In this document: piece after piece, positions 55,374-62,119 of the stretch
Layout: each line of letters begins with the position of its first letter
How positions within the stretch are numbered: the first letter of the stretch is position 1
DNA from: an uncultured Eubacteriales bacterium
GTDB taxonomy: Bacteria; Bacillota; Clostridia; Oscillospirales; Acutalibacteraceae
Direction of reading: 5' to 3'
Assembly (NCBI GenBank): GCA_934457095.1
Contig: CAKSHJ010000002.1
Span: 69,441 to 133,440 of the forward strand
DNA length: 64,000 nt
Made by a program: the position numbers and the translations under genes
The notes under the pieces: generated by a model
Told to the model about the DNA's origin: nothing
Seen by the model: only the letters and a program-made list of their open reading frames with translations
The model's database searches: none

Positions 55374-55669
55374 CGGCGTATGTGGAATTGTTGGATATAG
55401 TATTAAAGTTCCTGAAAAATACAGATAATGGAAAGGCTGCTGAACTTTTTTGCGAAAAGTATATGGATACATTCTATGATAGAAGAAATACATTAGAATG
55501 CGAAGTTCCAATGCAAATATATAATATTTTTGATGATATTAATTTAATTTGTGATTCCTATGAACCCGATGAAAAAATAAGATATGGGGATAAATATTGT
55601 ATTAATGAAATCGAGTTGAAAGAAAAAATCTCAGAATGTTACAGAAATATTGTCAGTATACAGAACTAA
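55370..55669 (+). CDS. Immunity protein for the Rhs tip, colicin D immunity-like
   Basis: A 99-residue helical, acidic protein whose ATG overlaps the Rhs stop (ATGA). The pattern FLKNTDNGKAAELFCEKYMD ... DDINLICDSYEPDE ... INEIELKEKISECYRNI resembles the colicin D immunity family. That fits a BECR-fold tRNase-like tip on the toxin. Position alone makes it the cognate immunity; the family match is by eye. Confidence 0.72.
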   Translation: MTAYVELLDIVLKFLKNTDNGKAAELFCEKYMDTFYDRRNTLECEVPMQIYNIFDDINLICDSYEPDEKIRYGDKYCINEIELKEKISECYRNIVSIQN

Positions 55670-55672
55670 TGA

Positions 55673-55780
55673 TATAATGCAGATGGTAATTTGTTAAATT
55701 CTGCGGGCGATATTGTGGATAGAAAGAGTTTAGAAAAGGCTCTTTTAAATGACTTGAAAAATGCTTTAGGAGGTAAATAA
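55673..55780 (+). pseudogene. Orphan toxin tail A1 (truncated Rhs C-terminus)
   Basis: An open segment without a start codes YNADGNLLNSAGDIVDRKSL and then EKALLNDLKNALGGK before the stop at 55778-55780. It directly precedes an immunity-like gene, as a toxin end would. The first half recurs at 59451-59528. It is read as the last residues of a former toxin tip. Confidence 0.6.
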
Positions 55781-55782
55781 AA

Positions 55783-56133
55783 TTGAATAGAGTTGAATTA
55801 AACACAATGTTGATTGAAAATTTTCCGAATTTAAAAGGCGATTATCAAAAAGAGGTGGAATGGCAAGAGGGGGATGAAACTGGTTCACACACAGTATATG
55901 GTGATGTATTTACACCTTATGTTGTAAAGTGCATTGAAAACAAGAAAGATATGGATCTTCATGCTATTTTTGATTTTTTGGAGTTATTGTTGTCAAAGGA
56001 AGATGCCTATGCAAATGAAGTGGTTGCGTTTAGTGTTATAGAGAGTATTGGATACTTACTAAAAGAACAAAAAGAAATTTCAGACATGATGGGAAATAAG
56101 ACCAAAAAACTTTTAGAAGAATTAAGTATATAG
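55783..56133 (+). CDS. Immunity-like protein (DUF7674-like)
   Basis: A 116-residue acidic protein starting at TTG 55783 with AGGAGG nine bases upstream. IENFPNLKGDYQKEVEW, HTVYGDVFTPYVVKCIE and IFDFLELLLSKEDAYANEVVAFSVIESIGYL resemble DUF7674, a family common beside polymorphic toxins. Its toxin survives only as tail A1. Confidence 0.65.
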   Translation: MNRVELNTMLIENFPNLKGDYQKEVEWQEGDETGSHTVYGDVFTPYVVKCIENKKDMDLHAIFDFLELLLSKEDAYANEVVAFSVIESIGYLLKEQKEISDMMGNKTKKLLEELSI

Positions 56134-56223
56134 ATTATTTGCTTAGGACATTGGCGTGATACCCAAGCTTGGAGCTTGGGAGGTGAAAATAATTGTATTT
56201 TAAAAATAGAATGGATAGATTAA

Positions 56224-56328
56224 GAAGAAAAAGAAGGGATTCTATGGGATAGGGCAATAGGCAGTATGGGCGGAAAATTACCCGGTGAGGTTGAGTTTTG
56301 GACGATTGGCGGAATATTGAGGAGGTAG
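56224..56328 (+). pseudogene. Orphan toxin tail B
   Basis: An open segment with no start codes EEKEGILWDRAIGSMGGKLP and then GEVEFWTIGGILRR to the stop at 56326-56328. It ends in the ribosome binding site (GAGGAGG) of the next gene, which is the geometry of a toxin-immunity pair. The toxin family is not recognised. Confidence 0.5.
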
Positions 56329-56332
56329 CAAA

Positions 56333-56575
56333 ATGGCTCGTATGATGTGCAAGTGTGGAAAACAACTAAGCAATCAAGAATCTCCAAATGATATAGAATT
56401 AATTATATATACCGATAAAGAATGGGATTTCATTTGTAGTAAAGATCTTATTGAAACATGGAAAATCCCCTCTCCGTCCTTTGATGCGTGGAAATGTCCT
56501 ATCTGTGGACGTGTGTATCTTTTCCAAAGAGGAAAAAATGAACCATTTTGCGTATATAAAATGGAAATAGAGTAA
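56333..56575 (+). CDS. Small zinc-ribbon immunity-like protein
   Basis: An 80-residue protein with MCKCGK near the N terminus and CPICGRVYLF near the C terminus, a likely zinc ribbon. GAGGAGG precedes ATG 56333. It follows toxin tail B, so an immunity role is inferred from order. No named family is recognised. Confidence 0.6.
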   Translation: MARMMCKCGKQLSNQESPNDIELIIYTDKEWDFICSKDLIETWKIPSPSFDAWKCPICGRVYLFQRGKNEPFCVYKMEIE

Positions 56576-56598
56576 GTTTTATTAGAGGTTTATAAAAA

Positions 56599-57036
56599 AT
56601 TTCTTGCGGCACAGCGCAGAAAGCCAAAGCTGCCGACCCGGTGGAGGAATTGACACCGAAGGTGCCGGAGATTGAGACGAAGAGACCGATTACAGCGGAT
56701 GATGTGATTTCAAAAGCTGTCGCTGAGGGTAGCACACATGTACGTCCTAGCTCTGAAGAGTTGAAAATGTCTCAAACTGTCAAAAACCATATGAATGATA
56801 TCATAAAAAAAGGGAAAAATGCAGGGCAATTATCAAGGCCATATATTGATTCAGAAGGTACAACGCTTTTATTAAAGGAAATCATGGAATCAGCAGAGCC
56901 TGTTCCTGATGTAGTTTTGAAATCAGGGCTTAGATGGGATGTGTCAGGAACCTTTAGAGGCTCAACAGGTACTTGGGAATTAGTAGTAGACACGAGTATA
57001 AATACGGTAGTCCATTTTAATTTTGTTGCACAATAG
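56599..57036 (+). pseudogene. Orphan Rhs toxin module C with hinge copy 3 (unrecognised toxin)
   Basis: Starts mid-hinge with ISCGTAQKAKAADPVEELTP and PEIETKRPITADDVISKAVA, then a toxin-like domain (SEELKMSQTVKNHMNDIIKK, LSRPYIDSEGTTLLLKEIM, GLRWDVSGTFRGSTGTWELV, HFNFVAQ). The frame is open from the hinge to the stop. The only start, GTG 56641, lacks a ribosome binding site, so it should be silent unless moved behind the Rhs core by recombination. The ending GTWELVVDTSINTVVHFNF is compatible with a small beta-rich RNase-type toxin, but this is a guess. Confidence 0.7.
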
Positions 57037-57050
57037 CAGAGGAAAAAGAG

Positions 57051-57509
57051 ATGAAATTTGAAATAGTTAAAGTTAATAATATTGGAAATACAGAGGAACG
57101 ATATTTTATAAATGATAGGTCTTTTGATTGCGATCCGCCTGTAAATGTAGATATAAATATAGCTATAGCGTACTTGAACTTAGGCGTAGATTCAGAAGAT
57201 ATGTGTGTAAAATGTCTTTGGGGATTTAGCCCTAGAGAAAGTTGGAAAGAAGTTAAGAATTTGTTTGTTCCATATGCAATAAAAGGAGGATTGAGACTAG
57301 TCGGAGATTATGAACCCGGTCTAACGTGGAGAATTGATAAAAATAAGATGTGGGAATCGTATTTTGATAAAAAATCTGGTTGGTATTGTATAGGAAATTC
57401 AAACTTGGAAGATGAAGATATAGCAGTGAAAATTATTCATAATATGATTGTGGTTGTAGATAATACAAGCGAGTTAAAAGCTGTTTGGGTTCAACCTATA
57501 TATGTGTAG
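57051..57509 (+). CDS. Immunity-like protein for module C
   Basis: A 152-residue protein (MKFEIVKVNNIGNTEERYFI, CLWGFSPRESWKEVKNLFVP, GLTWRIDKNKMWESYF). AGAGG lies shortly before ATG 57051, 14 bases after the module C stop. No family is recognised; immunity is inferred from the pairing. Confidence 0.65.
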   Translation: MKFEIVKVNNIGNTEERYFINDRSFDCDPPVNVDINIAIAYLNLGVDSEDMCVKCLWGFSPRESWKEVKNLFVPYAIKGGLRLVGDYEPGLTWRIDKNKMWESYFDKKSGWYCIGNSNLEDEDIAVKIIHNMIVVVDNTSELKAVWVQPIYV

Positions 57510-57802
57510 TTGGCAATTTTAGCTTTATAAGACTTGCAATTCTAACTGCAAAAATAGTTTGTAAAAAAGCCGTGATAGGGGGTGTAAAATGAGGGCAATG
57601 CAGCCATTCTTAATGTTTTTATATTTTGGGGCAATGCTATGAGCAATGTCCGGAAAATGATTTAGTAGGGTTTTTATGGATTGATATCCCCTGAATTGAG
57701 GGAGAATGGTAAACCGATGAATCAAGCTGTATATTATAATTGGAAAGAAGAAAATGATATACCGTTTCTTAATAACCATAAATGCGGCTTAAGTATTCAT
57801 GA
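57510..57802 (+). other. Decayed interval with an open fragment
   Basis: No intact gene. An open 56-codon segment (57669-57839) codes ENGKPMNQAVYYNWKEENDI and GLSIHDWLAEQNLLFMK with no start or ribosome site and overlaps the next toxin tail in another frame. It looks like a remnant of an immunity or toxin gene. Confidence 0.4.
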
Positions 57803-57925
57803 TTGGTTAGCGGAACAAAATTTATTATTCATGAAGTGACAGATGCAAACGGAAAGATGCTTCATAGGGATTTTGATGCAGTTAGAATTGTATCAGGACA
57901 GGTAATTATTAATAAGGGGGGATGA
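57803..57925 (+). pseudogene. Orphan toxin tail D
   Basis: An open segment codes LVSGTKFIIHEVTDANGKML and then HRDFDAVRIVSGQVIINKGG to the stop at 57923-57925, overlapping the start region of the next small gene. Only the end of a toxin remains; family unknown. Confidence 0.5.
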
Positions 57926-57927
57926 GA

Positions 57928-58206
57928 ATGCAGAAAATCATCAATGAATTTATAGATATTATATCGAATATTTTAAGTAATAACATTACGAAAAGCCAAA
58001 TATCCAAGAGAGTGAATGCGATAAATTGTGAGACCGTATATGAAAGTGATAATCAATTAGTTACTGACACATATTTTACATTAAAACATTACGCTTCCAA
58101 TGAAGAGGACATCCATAGAATGGAATTTGACTATTTACTTAAGTGTTTGAAGGGTGAAGAAAGATACTGTATAGATACAAAGGTAAATTTGGGTTGGGTG
58201 TTTTGA
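57928..58206 (+). CDS. Immunity-like protein for tail D
   Basis: A 92-residue helical protein (MQKIINEFIDIISNILSNNI ... DIHRMEFDYLLKCLKGEERY). GGGGGG lies six bases before ATG 57928; ATG 57922, which overlaps the preceding stop as ATGA, is an alternative. No family is recognised. Confidence 0.6.
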   Translation: MQKIINEFIDIISNILSNNITKSQISKRVNAINCETVYESDNQLVTDTYFTLKHYASNEEDIHRMEFDYLLKCLKGEERYCIDTKVNLGWVF

Positions 58207-58269
58207 GAAAATTTGGGGTGATAGAATGAAATATATCTAACACAACAATTTGAATAAGAATCTATGGTG

Positions 58270-58518
58270 GATTCGCTGACAGGCTTGACAGGTTATGCGG
58301 CGTATCGTATGATGAACCCAGAAGTTTCTTTGCGGAAGTATATTGAGCAGAGAGCTGCAGCTATTCAGGCAAAACAGCGGCAAATTTCTTGCGGCACAGC
58401 GCAGAAAGTAAAAGCTGCCGACCCATTGGGGGAATTGACACCGAAGGTGCCGGAGATTGAGACGAAGAGACCGATTACAGCGGATGATGTGATTTCAAAA
58501 GCTGTCGCTGAGGGTAGC
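58270..58518 (+). repeat. Rhs pre-toxin hinge, copy 2
   Basis: Nearly identical to 54828-55016 of the Rhs gene, then continues with ETKRPITADDVISKAVAEGS exactly as copy 3 at 56674-56733. Confidence 0.92.
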
Positions 58519-58827
58519 GCAAAGACAAAACCATTACAAGAGCATCATTTTGCTACTGATAAGAGTAAAAAATATACCAGCCAGTTTGAGAATATTGCAA
58601 ATAAGTATGGACTTGACTTAGACGAACCTTGGAATAAAGAGTTTTTGCAACATCAAGGAAGGCACCCTTATGATTATCATGAATTTGTACTAGATGAAAT
58701 GACAAACATTGACAATATTGCAAATGGAAACAGAGAGGTATTCTTTAAATTATTTGAGAAAAATGTAAAGAGTGTAATACGAGAAAATCCTGATATGCTA
58801 TATAAAGAATATTGGTTAAACCAATAG
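58270..58827 (+). pseudogene. Orphan Rhs toxin module E: AHH-type HNH nuclease
   Basis: The hinge copy is followed in frame by KPLQEHHFATDKSKKYTSQF, NKYGLDLDEPWNKEFLQHQG and RHPYDYHEFVLDEMTNIDN. The HH pair, the N-x-x-x-L block and the H-P-x-x-Y-H block match the AHH family of HNH/endonuclease VII nucleases. The ATG at 58264 is a junction accident with no ribosome site, so the module is probably silent unless recombined behind the Rhs core. Its nuclease residues look intact. Confidence 0.78.
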
Positions 58828-58836
58828 GAGGATTAT

Positions 58837-59445
58837 ATGAATAACTATTATAAAATGAATTTTGATATGGAGACATATGATGATTCATTAGAGAAAAAAG
58901 AGCCATATATATATTCTGATACTTGTAATATAGGAGAGATTGAAGTCTTAGGGGTGAAGAAGGGATTTTTTTATAATATAATATTAAAAAAATCTATAGA
59001 TTTTCCATGGCCGCGTATTGAGTTTTATTATGATTCTAAAGAATCTAATAAAGAGAGTGATTTTTTGGGAAATGTAGCTAGATGGCCAATTGTTCACAAA
59101 GATGTTATGGATATGGTTACTAATAATCCGATTCAGGGAGTTTCATTTTTTCCAGTATATTTGGTTGATAATAGAACGGAGAAAGTGAATTCAAATTATT
59201 ATCTTTTATTTATCCAAAATTATATAGATGCATTTGATATGGAAAGAAGCCAATATAAGTATAATCAGGAATATGATTTTTATACATTTATTCCTAAGAA
59301 GACCTATATGAATACAAATAACTGCTTAGGATATGATATTTTTAGAGCAGATAAAAGCCCTTCAACGATATTTGTATCTGAGAAGTTTAAAACAAGTATT
59401 GAGGAGAATCGATTTACTGGTTTTGCATTTTCTAAACAAGAGTAA
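58837..59445 (+). CDS. Imm11/DUF1629-like immunity protein
   Basis: A 202-residue protein 10 bases after the AHH module, with AGGAGG before ATG 58837. The C-terminal pattern YDIFRADKSPSTIFVSEKF and ENRFTGFAF matches the DUF1629/Imm11 immunity family, often paired with nuclease toxins. The pairing with module E supports the call. Confidence 0.72.
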   Translation: MNNYYKMNFDMETYDDSLEKKEPYIYSDTCNIGEIEVLGVKKGFFYNIILKKSIDFPWPRIEFYYDSKESNKESDFLGNVARWPIVHKDVMDMVTNNPIQGVSFFPVYLVDNRTEKVNSNYYLLFIQNYIDAFDMERSQYKYNQEYDFYTFIPKKTYMNTNNCLGYDIFRADKSPSTIFVSEKFKTSIEENRFTGFAFSKQE

Positions 59446-59450
59446 TAATT

Positions 59451-59528
59451 ATGCATGTATATGACACGGATGGTAATTTGTTAAATTCTGCGAGTGATAT
59501 TGTGGATAGAAAGAGTTTAGAAAGGTAA
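59451..59528 (+). pseudogene. Orphan toxin tail A2 (copy of tail A1)
   Basis: Codes HVYDTDGNLLNSASDIVDRK and SLER before a stop. The DNA from 59469 is almost identical to 55682-55738, showing that one toxin lineage left two remnants. Confidence 0.7.
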
Positions 59529-59748
59529 TTCATCATATACGGATTCAAGTTCTATTTACAGGGTCTCAAGGCAAAGTACTACTTTTGGTAGCAATGGACG
59601 AGGAACAGGATTTGAATATTTGGGAACGGATGGAAATTGGTACCATGAATCCGTGTTAAAACAATTCAACAGAGGTGGAACTCTAAATTCGAGTTTTAGT
59701 GAAGAAGCTGCTAGATTAACCCATATACCATTAGGAGGAAAACAATGA
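59521..59748 (+). pseudogene. Orphan toxin tail F
   Basis: An open 75-codon segment without a start (GNSSYTDSSSIYRVSRQSTT, GFEYLGTDGNWYHESVLKQF, SFSEEAARLTHIPLGGKQ). Its stop overlaps the ATG of the next gene. It is the C-terminal part of an unrecognised toxin. Confidence 0.55.
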
Positions 59749-60098
59749 TGAATGAAAAAATAGAAAAAATAAATAAGTATTTAAAACAACAACTATGGAT
59801 GGATTTTGAGCTATATGGAATTAGTTTTTTGGAAGTGGGTTTAAGTGGAAGAATAGATGAAATGGGTGAAGAAAAAATTAATATTATATTTAAACGGCCG
59901 TATATGATCGCATGTACATCTCTATTTACATATGAAGGAGGTGGGGATTTTGTTGAACTATTCACAGGAGAGGAAGCGTATGAAATTAATAAGCGATATG
60001 GCGTAACACGAGGAAATTATATTTTTAAGTTAATGAATACACATCTGGAAGGCTTAATGTATATCATCGCCGAAGATATAGATGTAAATATCTGCTAA
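59745..60098 (+). CDS. Immunity-like protein for tail F
   Basis: A 117-residue protein (INKYLKQQLWMDFELYGISF, GEEKINIIFKRPYMIACTSL). GGAGG precedes ATG 59745 and ATG 59748. No family is recognised; position after a toxin tail suggests immunity. Confidence 0.6.
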   Translation: MMNEKIEKINKYLKQQLWMDFELYGISFLEVGLSGRIDEMGEEKINIIFKRPYMIACTSLFTYEGGGDFVELFTGEEAYEINKRYGVTRGNYIFKLMNTHLEGLMYIIAEDIDVNIC

Positions 60099-60113
60099 AA
60101 ACTTTTCAGTTAG

Positions 60114-60239
60114 GGTATATCACAATCTTTCGGTGAGGCAATGAACCCGCAGAAAGCACTTACAGATTCGTTGAGTGGTTGGAGATATTCGGAGTCTCAG
60201 TTACAATATCACCTTGCCAATGGCGCACAAATCAAGTGA
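60114..60239 (+). pseudogene. Rhs hinge copy 4 fused to a short toxin remnant
   Basis: Codes GISQSFGEAMNPQKALTDSL, matching the Rhs hinge at 54781-54840 with several silent differences, then SGWRYSESQLQYHLANGAQI and a stop at 60237. The lower identity than copies 1-3 suggests an older event. Confidence 0.75.
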
Positions 60240-60252
60240 ATGGAGAATGGAC

Positions 60253-60783
60253 ATGGGCTCATATATTGGGATTGGTCTTGTAGCGGTAAATGCAGAAGAA
60301 TTAAGTCAATTGATAAGCGTCTTGTTCAATCATTATCGTAAATATATTTCAAAAGTAATATATAAATATCCTAAGAATGAGGAGAATACAGATTGGGTAA
60401 CTGAAAATGTGCTGTTTGATGGCTATGACATACTTTTAAAGCAGTCTCTTTTTCTTAAGAATAGCTCGGCCTTTATAAACCTCCATATCGGAAGTATAAA
60501 CATTGATGGAGTAATTGTGTCATACAACAAAAGATACAATGGGATATTAATTGAGGTATGTGAATCTGACGTATATTCAATCATGAGTGTAGATGACTTC
60601 GAACATTTTCTAATACATGAAATGAGAAAGGCATTAAATATGGGATTTATTGCTTCGTTTTGCGACAATGAAGCTACTTTTGGTGACAGTGATTACTCTG
60701 TGTTTATGATAAGAGAAGAGGAACGGATTAAAATAAAATATGCTTCATGGAAAATTGATGGTTATACTGCGAGAAAAAAGTAA
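60253..60783 (+). CDS. Immunity-like protein after hinge copy 4
   Basis: A 176-residue protein starting MGSYIGIGLVAVNAEELSQL, with ILLKQSLFLKNSSAFINLHI and DDFEHFLIHEMRKALNMGFI. ATG 60253 is seven bases after GGAG. The all alpha/beta pattern resembles an Imm64-type immunity protein, but that family match is tentative. Confidence 0.55.
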   Translation: MGSYIGIGLVAVNAEELSQLISVLFNHYRKYISKVIYKYPKNEENTDWVTENVLFDGYDILLKQSLFLKNSSAFINLHIGSINIDGVIVSYNKRYNGILIEVCESDVYSIMSVDDFEHFLIHEMRKALNMGFIASFCDNEATFGDSDYSVFMIREEERIKIKYASWKIDGYTARKK

Positions 60784-61053
60784 CTAATATCAGAAGATGA
60801 AATTAAATCTAATCTTCTTCATAATAATCCAGTAGGAATAACTCGTGGATGGTATTCAGAAGATGGTACACGAAATGGCGGACATGCGACAGTAATTGTT
60901 GGGTATAATGCAGACACAAACATGTATATTGTTAATGATCCATGGGCTCCGTTTGTAGGCTCAACATATGAAATTGCATATGCTGAAATAGTAAATGGAC
61001 GAAGTACTGGAAGAGATACAGGTCGCTGGGAATCTTCAATTATATTTAAATAG
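60784..61053 (+). pseudogene. Orphan toxin tail G: C39/papain-like cysteine protease fragment
   Basis: In frame directly after the previous stop is an 89-codon segment (DEIKSNLLHNNPVGITRGWY, NGGHATVIVGYNADTNMYIV, NDPWAPFVGSTYEIAYAEIV). GGHATVIVGY plus NDPW are the His and Asn/Asp halves of a C39-like papain-fold protease. The N-terminal part with the catalytic cysteine is missing, so it is inactive as it stands. Confidence 0.65.
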
Positions 61054-61063
61054 GAGGTTAAAA

Positions 61064-61570
61064 ATGAAGCGATATAAAATATTATCTTTACTTGTAGTTG
61101 GTACTATTGTAATGTTTTTTTTCGGGTGCAATGGAACTATTTCAAATGATACAGAAAAGAGGAATAGCGTTATGAGTAATAGCGAGAAATTACAATCCAA
61201 AATACATGCTATAAACAGAGATTCCATATCGGCATACGTTTTTGAATATACAAATCCGGATGGGATATACGCTTTTGAAGAAACACATGCGGAAGAAATT
61301 TCTGTTATTTTTTCAGCCCTTAGAGATATGCGCTTTTCGGATCAGGAATATACTGCAACAATCGGAGATATCGCGTGCTCTGTTACTGTGATAATGAATG
61401 GAGTTGAGGACTGTCTATTTACTTATAGTCCGGGATATGTGTTTGATAGTAAAATACAGTATAAAGGTAGTGTAGATAATATAAAAGACTTGAATGAAAA
61501 ATATGCATGGGATCATATTGTTCGTTATGCGATTGACAATGCAACACTTGTACAAACATTTGGATACTGA
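61064..61570 (+). CDS. Lipoprotein, putative immunity partner of the protease fragment
   Basis: A 168-residue protein with a lipoprotein signal (MKRYKILSLLVVGTIVMFFF, lipobox ending FGC) and an extracytoplasmic domain (SISAYVFEYTNPDGIYAFEE, DIACSVTVIMNGVEDCLFTY). AGGAGG precedes ATG 61064, just after the protease tail. A surface-anchored immunity protein is a possible reading; general lipoprotein is the alternative. Confidence 0.6.
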   Translation: MKRYKILSLLVVGTIVMFFFGCNGTISNDTEKRNSVMSNSEKLQSKIHAINRDSISAYVFEYTNPDGIYAFEETHAEEISVIFSALRDMRFSDQEYTATIGDIACSVTVIMNGVEDCLFTYSPGYVFDSKIQYKGSVDNIKDLNEKYAWDHIVRYAIDNATLVQTFGY

Positions 61571-61599
61571 GTTTCTGATTTATGGAGGGAGCTAGTAAC

Positions 61600-62022
61600 G
61601 TTATAAGTAAATATTATAAATTCATGTATGTTGTGTGTTTTGATACTTACATTAACGGCATGCATAAAATCACCAAGTCGAAATTTGTCGGAAAACTCAA
61701 ATCCGCAAGCAAGTGTAGCACAGAATGAAAATGAAAAGATGATAGAAGAAAATACGATAAGGTTAGAACCATTGTTTTCCTCAGGAGATTATTATTACGA
61801 TTCTTATGGGATATGATGTATTTATGTTCTATGCAGAAATAACAGACAGTTACAGTCCGGAGACGGAAGATCTTTGGGATGGAAAGCTCTTGCATCCATT
61901 GATTCAGAAAAATGACGTATTGAGATTGATAAGCTCTTTATATGCTTATTATTGATTATTTAAACGATCAAGTGATGGATTTTATTGTTGAGGATTTGGT
62001 TCATAGATACCATTTAGATTAA
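61600..62022 (+). pseudogene. Frameshifted lipoprotein gene
   Basis: A reading frame broken at least twice. Its pieces are VISKYYKFM, then LCVLILTLTACIKSPSRN (lipobox TAC) to SSGDYYYDSYG, then GYDVFMFYAEITDSYSPETE in another frame, then DYLNDQVMDFIVEDLVHRYH in the third. GGAGGGAG precedes the first piece. It reads as a decayed small lipoprotein. Confidence 0.55.
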
Positions 62023-62119
62023 TTTAAACTTCTGATAGGGGCTAGGCTATTGTTTTTGAAATTTATTGTAAATGAGGAGACATTGCGCTGATTCAGCGCT
62101 GAATAAGGAGGAAAAAGAT

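Noticed and set aside
57525..57779. 84-codon minus-strand open frame in the decayed interval
   Set aside because: No ribosome binding site, and the opposite strand carries fragments matching the toxin-immunity pattern.
55370..62022. Transposase or integrase genes sought to explain the mosaic
   Set aside because: None of the fragments shows a DDE, HUH or recombinase motif and no terminal inverted repeats stand out; hinge homology explains the mosaic better.
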